Shown: positions 13,886-23,806, counted from the first letter of the stretch. The stretch is 49,629 nucleotides of DNA from JAAKFL01 sp964629645 (GCA_964629645.1 CAZVSU010000006.1:1-49629); one strand, 5' to 3'. Numbers and translations are program-made. The notes: a model not told the origin generated them from the sequence alone.

Positions 13886-16815
13886 CCCAAGATGAAAAAA
13901 TAACCAGGGTTTTGATCGACCGAAAGGCCGACCAGCCCGACCCGAAAGAAGTAAAGCTCTTAAAGGCCATACGTCAATATCTCCATCTTGATATTGATGC
14001 GGTCAAAATCTTGCGGTCTTACGCAATTGTCAAACACTTAAGCCAGGAGACCGTCGAAACCTTGGTCAGCGAGCTTTTGATCGATCCTGTTGTGGAGGAG
14101 CGGTTCAAGCCCGAAACGCTCGCATCGTACCATTGGATGATAAGGGTCAGTTTTAAACAAGGAGTGACCGACAATGCTGGTAAGACAGCGCAACTGACAA
14201 TCGAAGACTACCTGGACTCCCCTTTTCTTCCCGGAGAAAGAGTCGAATCGGGCCTATGCACGCTGCTTCGCGGCTCCGTCGATCAAGACAGCGTTCGAAT
14301 CATTGCAGAAGAGCTTCTGGCGAATCCCCTGATCCAGAACATTGAAATCCTCTCCCTTAAAAAGGAAACCGATGAGTGCCTTTGGTTTGATTTAAATCGA
14401 CCTGATACCGAGCTCGTTCAACTGAGTAAAAAGCGGCAGCTCGCTCTTTCGCTTAATGAGATGAAAGCGATACAGGCCTATTTTCAAGCGCCTGAAGTGA
14501 AGCAAAAGCGAAGGGAGCTTGCCCTTCCTGAAGGACCGACCGATGTTGAGCTTGAGGCCCTGGCGCAAACATGGAGCGAGCATTGCAAGCATAAAATTTT
14601 TCAAGCGAAAATTCGGTATACGTGCGATGGACAAACAGAGGTCATCGACAGCCTGTTTTCTTCTTTCATCAAAAAAGCGACCGAAGACCTATCAGGTTCT
14701 TGCCCCTGGCTTGTGTCTGTGTTTAGCGACAATGCGGGCATTATCCGCTTTACAGACAAATATAATCTCGCTTTTAAAGTCGAAACGCACAACAGCCCCT
14801 CGGCACTCGATCCATACGGAGGCGCTCTGACAGGAATTTTAGGGGTCAATCGAGACATTATGGGAGCGGGCCTTGGCGCCCGCCTCGTTGCCAATACAAA
14901 TGTTCTCTGTTTTGCCCCCCCTAAAACAACACAGGCGATTCCAAAAAAACTTCTTCACCCAAAACGGGTATTCGAGGGGGTACGCCTCGGTATTGAACAC
15001 GGTGGAAACAAAAGCGGCGTTCCCACAGTGAACGGCTCCCTCGTCTTCGACGAGAGCTACCTCGGCAAACCCTTAGTCTATTGCGGGACTGTCGGGATTA
15101 TGCCCACGCACATCAATGGGTTTCCCACACATGTCAAAGAGATCCGGCCGGGAGACTTGATTGTCATTGCAGGAGGGCGAACGGGCAAAGACGGCATTCA
15201 CGGTGCGACATTTTCGTCTGAAGAGCTGCATGAGGCCAGTCCCTCTAGCGCCGTTCAAATCGGTGATCCTTTCACGCAGAAAAAGTTGCACGATTTTCTA
15301 ATTGAAGCGCGCGATTTGCGCCTCTTTAGAGCGGTGACCGACAACGGCGCGGGAGGCTTCTCTTCATCTGTCGGCGAATTGGCAGAATTGTCGGGTGGAT
15401 GCGAAATTCATCTCGATAGAGCTTTACTCAAGCACTCAGACTGCGAGCCATGGGAAATCTTGTTGAGTGAATCGCAAGAACGGATGACGTTTGCTGTGGA
15501 CCCAGAAAACATGCAGGCGCTGATCGATCTTTCGAGGATCCACGAAATTGAGCTTTGTGAAATCGGCAGCTTCACTGATTCGGGTTACTTTCACGTGATC
15601 CACAAGAGAAAGAACGTCGCTTTCCTTGAACTAGAGTTTTTTCATCACGGACTTCCCCCTCTGGAACTGGAAGCGCATTTCATAGCGCCCGAAGAAACTC
15701 TGGATCCTCTTCCCGAGCGAAATCTGCAAAGCGATCTTCACGCCCTTTTAGGGAGATTGAATATTTGCAGCAAAGAATGGATCGTCAGACAGTACGATCA
15801 CGAAGTTCAGGGAGGCAGCGTTTTAAAACCTTTAGTCGGAGATAAAAACGACGGACCGAGCGACGCATCGATCATACGTCCCCTTGAAGTGGTTGATGAC
15901 TCGGTCGGTTTTGCTCTCTCACACGGAATCTGTCCCCGTTATTCCGATGGCTACCATATGGCCGCTTGCGCTGTCGATGAAGCTGTTCGCGGCTGTGTTG
16001 CCGTCGGCGCGGACCCCAAGCATCTCGCTCTCCTCGACAACTTCTGTTGGCCCGATCCGATTTACGATCCTGAAAAAACGCCCGACGGAAAAGAAAAGTG
16101 CGGCGCTCTCGTCAGAGCCAATCAGGCGCTGTATGACCTTTGCATGGCCTACCGCACTCCTCTCATTTCCGGCAAAGACAGCATGAAAAACGACTACAAA
16201 ATCGGAAATACGAAGATCTCGATCAAACCGACTCTTTTGGTATCGGCACTCGCAAAAGTTCCCGATATCACCAAAGCGGTTACGATGGAGGTCAAAGCTC
16301 CCGGAGATCTTGTTTATGTCCTTGGGATCACGAAAAACGAAATGAAAAAGTCCGAATATGCTGCGCTTACCGGATACACGAAGGGCGCATCGCCAAAAGT
16401 AGACCCCGAAAAGGCCCTTCATCTCTACCGCCTCCTCTATTCAGCCATTCAAAAAGAGCTGATCGCCTCGTGTCACGACTGCTCCGATGGCGGCCTGGGG
16501 GTTGCGCTCGCTGAAAGCGCGTTTTCAGGGGGACTCGGCATGGATATTTTCCTTCGAGAGGTTCCGACCTCCGGATCGCTCAGTTGCGCCGAGATCCTTT
16601 TTTCGGAAACTCCTAGCCGATTTGTCGTGACAATCGCCCCCGAACAACAAAAAGCATTTGAATCAATCATGCGTGGAGCGAGCGCCCAAAAGATCGGTAA
16701 AGTCAGAAAAGATGGAAAATTTACCGTCATAGGCAAAAATCATACAGTCTTAATCGATGAGGAGATCGAACGATTAAAAGCCTCTTGGCAAGAAACGCTT
16801 AAGGTGGGTCCATGA
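13873..16815 (+). CDS. purL: PurS-PurL fusion: phosphoribosylformylglycinamidine synthase, synthetase subunit
   Basis: 980 residues. PurL uses ATP and ammonia from PurQ to convert FGAR to FGAM. The catalytic core starts near residue 215 with TWSEHCKHKIFQAKI, followed by FKVETHNSPSALDPYGGA, GGRTGKDGIHGATFSS, VTDNGAGGFSSSVGELAE and, in the second half, GDKNDGPSDAS, SGKDSMKND and HDCSDGGLGVALAESAF. The first 170 residues look like two PurS-type modules (about 6-75 and 88-165; the second with NAGKTAQLTIEDYL and ELLANPLIQNIEIL). The protein is therefore a PurSL fusion of the about 1000-residue kind, longer than stand-alone PurL (about 740) and shorter than the about 1300-residue form that includes the glutaminase. 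The start is TTG inside the purM end; no better in-frame start is evident. Its stop overlaps the purQ ATG. Confidence 0.93.
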   Translation: MALLAQDEKITRVLIDRKADQPDPKEVKLLKAIRQYLHLDIDAVKILRSYAIVKHLSQETVETLVSELLIDPVVEERFKPETLASYHWMIRVSFKQGVTDNAGKTAQLTIEDYLDSPFLPGERVESGLCTLLRGSVDQDSVRIIAEELLANPLIQNIEILSLKKETDECLWFDLNRPDTELVQLSKKRQLALSLNEMKAIQAYFQAPEVKQKRRELALPEGPTDVELEALAQTWSEHCKHKIFQAKIRYTCDGQTEVIDSLFSSFIKKATEDLSGSCPWLVSVFSDNAGIIRFTDKYNLAFKVETHNSPSALDPYGGALTGILGVNRDIMGAGLGARLVANTNVLCFAPPKTTQAIPKKLLHPKRVFEGVRLGIEHGGNKSGVPTVNGSLVFDESYLGKPLVYCGTVGIMPTHINGFPTHVKEIRPGDLIVIAGGRTGKDGIHGATFSSEELHEASPSSAVQIGDPFTQKKLHDFLIEARDLRLFRAVTDNGAGGFSSSVGELAELSGGCEIHLDRALLKHSDCEPWEILLSESQERMTFAVDPENMQALIDLSRIHEIELCEIGSFTDSGYFHVIHKRKNVAFLELEFFHHGLPPLELEAHFIAPEETLDPLPERNLQSDLHALLGRLNICSKEWIVRQYDHEVQGGSVLKPLVGDKNDGPSDASIIRPLEVVDDSVGFALSHGICPRYSDGYHMAACAVDEAVRGCVAVGADPKHLALLDNFCWPDPIYDPEKTPDGKEKCGALVRANQALYDLCMAYRTPLISGKDSMKNDYKIGNTKISIKPTLLVSALAKVPDITKAVTMEVKAPGDLVYVLGITKNEMKKSEYAALTGYTKGASPKVDPEKALHLYRLLYSAIQKELIASCHDCSDGGLGVALAESAFSGGLGMDIFLREVPTSGSLSCAEILFSETPSRFVVTIAPEQQKAFESIMRGASAQKIGKVRKDGKFTVIGKNHTVLIDEEIERLKASWQETLKVGP

Positions 16816-17597
16816 GCCGCGTAAAAGCCCTTGTTATGGCCGGATACGGGATTAATTGCGAAAAAGAGATGGCTCTTGCCTGCCAAAAGGCGGGCGCTGA
16901 GTCCTCTATTGTCCACACGCATCATCTTTTAAATCGAACGCTCGATTTAAAAAACTACCATTTGATCTGTTTTCCCGGCGGTTTTGCCTTTGGAGACGAA
17001 CTCGGGGCAGCAAAAGTCCTCGCCAATCGTTTTTCCAAAGCCAAACAAGCATTGATCAAAGAGTTGCAAGGCTTTGTCGCTGAAGGTAAATGCCTCCTAG
17101 GGATCTGCAACGGCTTCCAGCTTCTTGTGAAACTGGGTCTGCTTCCCGGCAATGATGCGGCCCCTTCCGTCACACTTACCTATAATGACCACAGCCACTT
17201 CGACAACAGATGGATCGGACATCAAAACTGCTCGTCAAAATGTGTCTTTACCAAAGGGATAGACGAGATTGTGCTTCCCATTCGACATGGAGAAGGAAAA
17301 CTTGTCTTTCATTCTAAGCAGACTCTTGAGGAGACGAGACAGCGCGACCAAATCGTCTTTCGCTACACGCCCGATAATCCCAACGGATCGGAAGACAATA
17401 TTGCCGCTCTTTGCGACGAGACCGGACGCATACTGGGAATGATGGCCCACCCTGAAGCTGCGCTTTATCACGTTAACCATCCCGATTGGATCAAGACGAA
17501 AGAGCGAGTCAAAAGAGAAGGGGGCCATCTTCCCCTATTTGGCGATGGCATGGAAATATTTAAAAACGGTGTGGACTACTTAAAGGGTATTGTATGA
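16812..17597 (+). CDS. purQ: Phosphoribosylformylglycinamidine synthase, glutaminase subunit
   Basis: 261 residues of class I glutamine amidotransferase type. The nucleophile is Cys99 in LLGICNGFQLLVKLGLLPG; the oxyanion/strand motif is CFPGGFAFGDELGAAK. The catalytic His and Glu lie in MMAHPEAALYHVNHPD. It hydrolyses glutamine and passes ammonia to the PurSL protein encoded immediately upstream (4-base overlap, ATGA). Length equals that of stand-alone PurQ in species with a PurSL fusion. The 3' end overlaps the purH start by 4 bases as well. Confidence 0.95.
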   Translation: MSRVKALVMAGYGINCEKEMALACQKAGAESSIVHTHHLLNRTLDLKNYHLICFPGGFAFGDELGAAKVLANRFSKAKQALIKELQGFVAEGKCLLGICNGFQLLVKLGLLPGNDAAPSVTLTYNDHSHFDNRWIGHQNCSSKCVFTKGIDEIVLPIRHGEGKLVFHSKQTLEETRQRDQIVFRYTPDNPNGSEDNIAALCDETGRILGMMAHPEAALYHVNHPDWIKTKERVKREGGHLPLFGDGMEIFKNGVDYLKGIV

Positions 17598-19222
17598 CAG
17601 AAATCAACACAGTTCTGATGAGCGTCACAGATAAAACGGGACTTATCGAGTTTGCCAATGGGCTCATGGAGATCAATCCAAATCTAAAAATTATTGCGTC
17701 AGGAGGAACGGAAAGGCGTCTCAAAGAAGGGGGATTAAACGTCGTCTCGATTTCTGATTACACAAACTTCCCCGAATGTTTCGGCGGAAGAGTCAAAACA
17801 CTCCATCCCAAAATTGCGGGCGGCATCCTATACCGAAGGGGAGTTCACGAAGAAGAGGCTAAGCAAATGGGGATTGAGCCGATCGATATGGTTGTCTGCA
17901 ACCTCTACGATTTTGAAAAAGCGGCTTCGGAAGGGCTTGAAATTGACAGGCTGATTGAATATCTCGATATCGGTGGCTCGACATTGATCCGCGCTTCCAT
18001 TAAAAACTACGCCGGCGTTGCGATCGTTGTCGACCCTTTAGATTATCACATGATACTGGATGAATTGGAAAGACATGGAGCGCTGACACCCGCGTCCCTT
18101 GAAGAACTTGCAGTCAAAGCCATCAATTTAAGCGCCGACTATGAAGCTCTACTGGCCGAAGATTTCACAGAGCGCCTTAAGAATGAGAAAACAAAAAGAC
18201 CTCTTCTCGTTGGAGGTGAAAAGCTCAGATATGGCGAAAATCCGGATCAAGAGGCATGGATCTACAAATTTCAGGAGCAAGGGGGCGTAGCCACCGCTGC
18301 TATTCTCGCGGGAAAAGAACTCTCTTATAATAACTACGAAGATGCAACCCTTGCCTACAACGCGGCTCAAAAACTGCTTCCTCTCACAAAAAATCCGGGC
18401 GTTGCCGTGATCAAACATGGAGGGATCTGCGGCTATGCAACGGGACAATCACTTGTCAGCGCCTTTGAGTACGCATGGGAAGGAGACCCTAAATCGGCTT
18501 TTGGCTCGGTCATTGCTGTCAACAGCCCTGTGACACATGATCTTGTTGCCTCTCTTGAAAAAAAATTTATTGAAGTGATCATCGCCCCGTCATTCGACGA
18601 GTCTTTTGTCGGATGGATCAAAGACACCTATCCGAACTTGAGACTTCTTAATGTACCGAACGGATATGCCGGGAAGCTGGTGTACAAAAATATCAGCGGA
18701 GGAATGTTGATCCAAACAAATAAAGAGACGACCTACCCTTTGAGCGAAGAGGTTTTCACCAAAAATTTAGGAACGTCGGGTGTCGTCACAAGAAGCAAGC
18801 CGGATCCCAAGCAAAAAGGACTTTTTTGGTTTGCCGCAACTGCTGTTAATTTCGCCAAATCAAATACAATTGCCATCGCTCGGGAAGTCGGAACCCAAGA
18901 GTACCAAATCATTGGAATAGGAGCAGGACAACCGAACCGGATCGACTGCCTCCAGAGGCTGGCGCTGCCAAGAGCGATTGAAACTTTGCTAAGAGAGCAT
19001 CCCGACGATGCAAGCTATGATCCAAAGTCTGATTTGTCTCAATGCGTACTCGCAAGCGACGGCTTTTTCCCTTTCGATGACAGCATTCGATATGCATCTG
19101 AAATGGGATTAAAATATTGCGTGCAGCCAGGAGGCAGCAAGAGAGACAAAATCATCATTGAAGCCGCTGACGAGTGCGGGATGTGCATGGTGCTGACAGG
19201 AATACGAAATTTCACACATTAG
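17594..19222 (+). CDS. purH: Bifunctional AICAR formyltransferase / IMP cyclohydrolase
   Basis: 542 residues performing the last two steps to IMP. The N-terminal cyclohydrolase (MGS-like) domain, about 1-195, shows LMSVTDKTG, IIASGGTERRL and GRVKTLHPKIAGGIL. The transformylase domain follows with GENPDQEAW, the catalytic Lys-His pair in AVIKHGGICGYATG, DPKSAFGSVIAVN, IGIGAGQPNRIDC, LASDGFFPFDDS, and VQPGGSKRDKIIIEAADE. The usual KHxNPCG is here KHGGICG, a noticeable change next to the catalytic pair. It overlaps purQ by 4 bases and is followed 11 bases later by purC. Confidence 0.95.
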   Translation: MTEINTVLMSVTDKTGLIEFANGLMEINPNLKIIASGGTERRLKEGGLNVVSISDYTNFPECFGGRVKTLHPKIAGGILYRRGVHEEEAKQMGIEPIDMVVCNLYDFEKAASEGLEIDRLIEYLDIGGSTLIRASIKNYAGVAIVVDPLDYHMILDELERHGALTPASLEELAVKAINLSADYEALLAEDFTERLKNEKTKRPLLVGGEKLRYGENPDQEAWIYKFQEQGGVATAAILAGKELSYNNYEDATLAYNAAQKLLPLTKNPGVAVIKHGGICGYATGQSLVSAFEYAWEGDPKSAFGSVIAVNSPVTHDLVASLEKKFIEVIIAPSFDESFVGWIKDTYPNLRLLNVPNGYAGKLVYKNISGGMLIQTNKETTYPLSEEVFTKNLGTSGVVTRSKPDPKQKGLFWFAATAVNFAKSNTIAIAREVGTQEYQIIGIGAGQPNRIDCLQRLALPRAIETLLREHPDDASYDPKSDLSQCVLASDGFFPFDDSIRYASEMGLKYCVQPGGSKRDKIIIEAADECGMCMVLTGIRNFTH

Positions 19223-19233
19223 AGGCCAAATCT

Positions 19234-20388
19234 ATGCACGCGCTGAAAGAAAGCACCCTTCCTGAACTCGGTCTCAAAAGCCAAGGAAAGGTGCGCGATA
19301 TTTACGACATCGGCGGCAAACTCATCTTCATTGCCAGCGATCGGCTCTCTATTTTTGACCGCGTGCTGCCGGAGGCCATTCCGGGAAAAGGACAAATGCT
19401 CACCGAAATGTCCCGCTTTTGGTTCGATCACACAAAAGATATTATTCAAAATCACCTCATATCACAGCCGGACCCCAGTGTTCTGGTCGTGAAAAAATGT
19501 CGTCCTTTGCCTGTTGAAATGATCATAAGAGGGTATCTTGTCGGATCGCTTGCTCGTGATTACGCTTCGGGGCGGCGTGAAAAATGCGGCGTGGCCCTCC
19601 CCGACGGGCTGAAACTAAACGATCCCCTTCCCGAGCCTATCCTAACACCAACAACGAAAGCAAGTGAGGGGCACGACCACGATATCACTGCTGAGGAATT
19701 AATCAGCTCCGGTCTGCTTACTCCAGCTCTTTGGGGAGAATTGACCCGCGTAACGCGCGCGCTATTTGAAAGGGGCACCTGTATTTCAGGTGAACGGGGG
19801 CTGACGCTCGTCGATACGAAATATGAGTTTGGTCTCGATGAGGCGAACACTTTAACCCTGATCGATGAGATTCACACGCCCGACTCGAGTCGATTTTGGT
19901 ATCAAAAAGAGGCCGCAGATCACATCTTTCGTTTTCCTGATAAGGAGTTCGTGCGTGAGTGGGGCAGAAAAATCGGTTTTACAGGGGACGGTGAGTGCCC
20001 CCATGTCCCGCAGAGCATGATTGATGCCATCAGGGAAAGCTACGCCCATCTGTACAAAACTCTTCTTGGGAAGACATTCACACCGGCAGGCAAAAATCCG
20101 GCGGCGCGGATGCGAAACAACCTTAAAAACCATCAGTTGATCAAGGGATACGTCTGTGCACTTCTTAGCCCCGATGAACCCATGATCGCCGCGCTCCGAC
20201 AGTCTCGAGTTCCATTTTGCATCGTCTCAAATCCAGATGAACTGGAGCATTCAATCGAGCCTGTCGTTATTTTACACCAAGAGGGAGCCTTTCCTAGATC
20301 AAAATGGCCCTCTTTGCCGATTTCCCAAGATAGAGACGACGTTGTCAAGGAGGCGTTGCACTTACTCAAAACATTGGAGGAGCAATGA
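19234..20388 (+). CDS. purC: SAICAR synthetase with an extra C-terminal segment
   Basis: 384 residues from the ATG at 19234 (MHALKESTLPELG); the frame is open further upstream within purH, but the family begins here. It ligates aspartate to CAIR using ATP. Signatures are GKVRDIYDIGGKLIFIASDRLS, VEMIIRGYLVGSLARDY, LPEPILTPTTKA, GLTLVDTKYEFGLD and TLIDEIHTPDSSRFW. The normal enzyme ends near residue 295 (LYKTLLGKTF). The remaining about 85 residues (NPAARMRNNL... to HLLKTLEEQ) are not part of ordinary PurC. Their end, with a VPF-IV strand, a short loop and a final helix, faintly recalls the C-terminal half of PurE, but the match is too weak to assign. The stop overlaps the purD ATG (ATGA). Confidence 0.92.
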   Translation: MHALKESTLPELGLKSQGKVRDIYDIGGKLIFIASDRLSIFDRVLPEAIPGKGQMLTEMSRFWFDHTKDIIQNHLISQPDPSVLVVKKCRPLPVEMIIRGYLVGSLARDYASGRREKCGVALPDGLKLNDPLPEPILTPTTKASEGHDHDITAEELISSGLLTPALWGELTRVTRALFERGTCISGERGLTLVDTKYEFGLDEANTLTLIDEIHTPDSSRFWYQKEAADHIFRFPDKEFVREWGRKIGFTGDGECPHVPQSMIDAIRESYAHLYKTLLGKTFTPAGKNPAARMRNNLKNHQLIKGYVCALLSPDEPMIAALRQSRVPFCIVSNPDELEHSIEPVVILHQEGAFPRSKWPSLPISQDRDDVVKEALHLLKTLEEQ

Positions 20389-21671
20389 AAATACTTGTGA
20401 TCGGAAATGGAGGACGAGAGCACGCCCTTTGCGACACGTTCAACAAACAAGGGCATGACGTCTTGGCTTTCCCCGTCAATGCAGGCACCGAACCGTTTCA
20501 TCCCGGGGAGGCGCTTGATGTCATGAATTTTCAGGCTCTTGTCGATTTTGTGCAAAATAATGCCATTGATCTGACGGTTGTCGGCCCTGAAAAATATCTT
20601 GAAGCAGGAATTGCAGACTTTTTTGCCCAAAAAAAATGCCCTCTTTTCGGTCCCAATCAACACGCGGCAAAACTGGAAAGCAGTAAAAGCTTTGCAAAAG
20701 ATTTCATGAAAAAACATGGGATCCCGACCGCTGATTTTACTCTCTGCCGCACGAAAAAAGAAGCTGAAAGGGTCGTCCTCCAAAATTTTGACGCCTGGGG
20801 AGGGGTTGTCATCAAACCGAGCGGACTGACAGCAGGAAAAGGGGTGATGGTATGCCCAACTAAAGAAGATGCCGCTGATGCTCTTCGCATCCATTTCGAC
20901 GAAAAAAAATATGGGCCGGCCTCAGACGAGGTGGTCGTCGAAGAGCGTCTCACAGGAGAAGAGTACTCGCTGCTCGCGTTTTGCGATGGATCGACCATTT
21001 TGCCGATGATTGCCTCACAGGATCACAAACGCCTCTTCGAAAATGACACCGGTCCCAATACAGGCGGTGTGGGCGCCTACGCCCCTGTCCCCTCAATCGA
21101 CCCTCATCTTCAAAGCGCGATTGAGCAAACCATCGTGAACCCGACATTAGACGGTTTAAAAAAAGAGGGAATCCACTACGTCGGCATCATCTATTTTGGA
21201 CTCATGATGTCTCCCGATGGACCGAAAGTTTTAGAATATAACTGCCGTTTCGGAGACCCTGAAGCGCAGGTCGTCCTCCCCTTGCTCAGAACAGACCTGG
21301 CGGCAGTGATGGATGCTTGCTGCCGGTCGAAACTTCAAGAGATTCAACTGGAATGGAGTCCGGGTTCCGCTTGCGTTGTTGTCCTGTGTTCAGGCGGTTA
21401 CCCCCACTCGTATCAGACGGGATATGAAATTGAAGGGCTGGCCGAGTGCCGCCAAATGGAATCGGTTGCCATTTTCCACGCCGGCACAGAAAAAGACGAA
21501 AAAGGGCGCTGCATCACAAGTGGGGGGCGCGTTTTAGGCGTCACCGGTTTGGGAGCATCGCTTGCCGATGCGGTAGAGTCGGCCTATCGAGGCGTTTCGA
21601 AAGTCTCTTTCACCGATCTTCATTACCGCAGAGATATCGCAAGCCGAGCATTAAGGGAAGTGGCGCCATGA
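20385..21671 (+). CDS. purD: Phosphoribosylamine-glycine ligase (GAR synthetase)
   Basis: 428 residues, the usual PurD length. The N-terminal motif VIGNGGREHALCDTF, the ATP-grasp features KPSGLTAGKGVMV and NTGGVGAYAPVPS, and the metal-binding segment EYNCRFGDPEAQVVLPLL are all intact. It joins glycine to phosphoribosylamine, the second step of purine synthesis. It overlaps both neighbours by 4 bases (ATGA at each end), so translation is coupled across purC-purD-purN. The enzyme class and completeness are clear. Confidence 0.95.
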   Translation: MKILVIGNGGREHALCDTFNKQGHDVLAFPVNAGTEPFHPGEALDVMNFQALVDFVQNNAIDLTVVGPEKYLEAGIADFFAQKKCPLFGPNQHAAKLESSKSFAKDFMKKHGIPTADFTLCRTKKEAERVVLQNFDAWGGVVIKPSGLTAGKGVMVCPTKEDAADALRIHFDEKKYGPASDEVVVEERLTGEEYSLLAFCDGSTILPMIASQDHKRLFENDTGPNTGGVGAYAPVPSIDPHLQSAIEQTIVNPTLDGLKKEGIHYVGIIYFGLMMSPDGPKVLEYNCRFGDPEAQVVLPLLRTDLAAVMDACCRSKLQEIQLEWSPGSACVVVLCSGGYPHSYQTGYEIEGLAECRQMESVAIFHAGTEKDEKGRCITSGGRVLGVTGLGASLADAVESAYRGVSKVSFTDLHYRRDIASRALREVAP

Positions 21672-22402
21672 CTCCGATTCGACCGCTTCACAAGCCGAGC
21701 TCACACCCACTCAAGCTGGCCATATTCGGATCGGGGCAAGGAACGATCATCGACGCGTTATTTAAAAGTGAAAGGCGCTACGAAATCACAGCGCTTTTTA
21801 CCGATAGACAGAGTCCCTTGCTTGATCTTGGAAAAAAATACTGCGTCCCCGTTATCTATCATTCGTTCAAACGTTGGAAAGGCGACAGGTCGAGTTACGA
21901 AAGACAAATCATAAAGTCTTTGGTCCCTTTCAAAGTGGACTTTGTTTTTCTGGCAGGTTATATGAGGCTGGTCGGGACTCCCATCTTAAGTCACTTTCCC
22001 AACCGTGTGATCAACATCCATCCGGGCGATCTCACTCGTGTCGATCGGGACGGAAAGAGACGCTTTGTCGGCATGCACGCGATAAGCGATGCGCTCAAGT
22101 CCGGCGAGTCATCCACTCGGTCGACACTATTTGTCGTCGACAAAGAGATGGACACAGGCCCCATCATTTCTCTTGGGCCGAAAGTGCCTTATACCGAGGG
22201 AAGTCCTGTCACCGAAGAAAAAATCGAACGTCATCGGCTCAAGCACAAGCAGTTGAGCGATTGGCCTGCGAGTATCCAAACGTTGAATTTGATCGCCGAA
22301 GGTCGGGTGGGCCTCACAACGCAAGGGAAGATCACGATAGACAATCAAGAGGAGATCTATCTATGTGCGGAATCATCGCCATTATTGATGAAGAACCTGT
22401 AG
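21668..22402 (+). CDS. purN: Phosphoribosylglycinamide formyltransferase
   Basis: 244 residues from the ATG overlapping the purD stop (ATGA); the open frame upstream is only purD in another frame. PurN transfers the formyl group of 10-formyl-THF to GAR. The fold motifs are LAIFGSGQGTIIDALF, FLAGYMRLVGTPIL, NRVINIHPGDL (catalytic Asn and His) and VVDKEMDTGPIISLGP with the catalytic Asp. It is longer than the about 212-residue E. coli enzyme, with extra residues around the GDLTRVDRDGKRRF loop and at the C-terminus. The last 40 bases overlap the purF reading frame, an unusually long overlap in this operon. Confidence 0.9.
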   Translation: MTPIRPLHKPSSHPLKLAIFGSGQGTIIDALFKSERRYEITALFTDRQSPLLDLGKKYCVPVIYHSFKRWKGDRSSYERQIIKSLVPFKVDFVFLAGYMRLVGTPILSHFPNRVINIHPGDLTRVDRDGKRRFVGMHAISDALKSGESSTRSTLFVVDKEMDTGPIISLGPKVPYTEGSPVTEEKIERHRLKHKQLSDWPASIQTLNLIAEGRVGLTTQGKITIDNQEEIYLCAESSPLLMKNL

Positions 22403-23805
22403 CCGAATGGATCTATCAAAGCATGATCCAGTTGCAGCACCGAGGACAGGATGCTGCCGGCATTTTCACGTATGATCCAAAAACAAGACAGCATTTCCTT
22501 CATAAAAACAAAGGGCTCGTCAATCAGGTCTTTACCCCGACAACTCTTCCTCTCTCTGAAGCGCCATGGGGCATCGGTCATGTGCGTTATCAAACTGTCG
22601 GAGACGGCAGCATCGAGGATACGCAGCCCATGGTGATTGGCAGCCATCCCACAATCGCACTCGGTTACAACGGCAATATCGTCAATTACTTACCACTAAA
22701 ACGCCAACTGGAAAAAGAAGGACATCAATTTCACTCCAATTGCGATGCGGAGGTCATTTTAAATATACTGTCTCGCTATATCGACTCCCATTCATGCACG
22801 TTTCAGCAGATACTGGAAGGGGTGCAAGACGTCTACCGCCGCGTTTTTGGCGCCTATTCTGTCGTTGCCATCATCACCGGCGTCGGAATGATTGCGTTTC
22901 GCGATCCGGCCGGCATTCGCCCTCTTCTCTTTGGAACACAAACAGACAGTCCGGCAGTTGCATTCGCCTCGGAATCCTACGCTTTGACATTCTGCGACTT
23001 TCATAACATTGACACCATACGCCCCGGAGAAGTGATATTTGTCAGTAAAGACTTCAATCAATACAAAGAAAGGCTCGTCAGCACACCTCCTTCCTATTGC
23101 AGTTTTGAATTCAATTATTTCGCTAAACCGAATACGACAATCGAGCACCGAGAAGTCTACAAAATCCGCTCGGAACTCGGAAAAAGACTCGGTCAAAAGG
23201 TCATGGAAGCCGGGATGGACATTGACGTCGTGGTCCCGGTGCCAAATACAGCAAGGCCGGCGGCGCTTTCGCTTGCCCGCGAGATGAAGACTCCTTGCGA
23301 AGACGGATTTGTCAAGCAAGAGTATATCGGACGCACATTCATCATGCCCTCTCAAAAGCTAAGAGAGAAAGCCATAGGTCGAAAACTGGCCCCGGTTTAC
23401 TCTGTCTTCCGCAATAAAAATGTCATACTTGTCGACGACAGTATCGTCAGAGGAACAGTATCCAAAAAAGTGACCGCACTTGCCAAAAGCGCGGGAGCTA
23501 AAAAAGTCTATTTCGCCTCCACGTTTCCTCCCATCCGCCACCCGTGCCTTTACGGCATCGACTTTGCCACCCAAGATCAGCTCATTGCCCACAATAGGAG
23601 TATCGAAGAAGTGGCAAGGAAGATCGGCGTCGATGGCCTTGTCTACCAAGATGTCGATGAATTCCAACAGATCATCGGTGTCCAGGGAATTTGCCTCGCA
23701 TGCGTAAATGGACGCTACCCGACAAATATATCGGGGGCTGAAGAGCTTAAAAAAATGAGAGAACATCACTTGAAACAAGTCGAAAAGCAAACCGCGAGAA
23801 GATAA
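22363..23805 (+). CDS. purF: Amidophosphoribosyltransferase
   Basis: 480 residues from the ATG at 22363, preceded by AAGAGGAG inside purN. This start puts the glutaminase nucleophile at Cys2 (MCGIIAIID), as needed for an Ntn hydrolase; PurF of this class may be processed or start exactly at Cys. Other features are LQHRGQDAAGIFTYD, GHVRYQTVGD, the phosphoribosyltransferase loop VILVDDSIVRGTVSKKV, and a C-terminal ICLACVNGRYPT segment that matches the cysteine-bearing region of [4Fe-4S] PurF (Bacillus type). It catalyses the first step from PRPP. Fe-S dependence would fit the BolA/glutaredoxin genes downstream. Confidence 0.95.
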   Translation: MCGIIAIIDEEPVAEWIYQSMIQLQHRGQDAAGIFTYDPKTRQHFLHKNKGLVNQVFTPTTLPLSEAPWGIGHVRYQTVGDGSIEDTQPMVIGSHPTIALGYNGNIVNYLPLKRQLEKEGHQFHSNCDAEVILNILSRYIDSHSCTFQQILEGVQDVYRRVFGAYSVVAIITGVGMIAFRDPAGIRPLLFGTQTDSPAVAFASESYALTFCDFHNIDTIRPGEVIFVSKDFNQYKERLVSTPPSYCSFEFNYFAKPNTTIEHREVYKIRSELGKRLGQKVMEAGMDIDVVVPVPNTARPAALSLAREMKTPCEDGFVKQEYIGRTFIMPSQKLREKAIGRKLAPVYSVFRNKNVILVDDSIVRGTVSKKVTALAKSAGAKKVYFASTFPPIRHPCLYGIDFATQDQLIAHNRSIEEVARKIGVDGLVYQDVDEFQQIIGVQGICLACVNGRYPTNISGAEELKKMREHHLKQVEKQTARR

Positions 23806-23806
23806 C

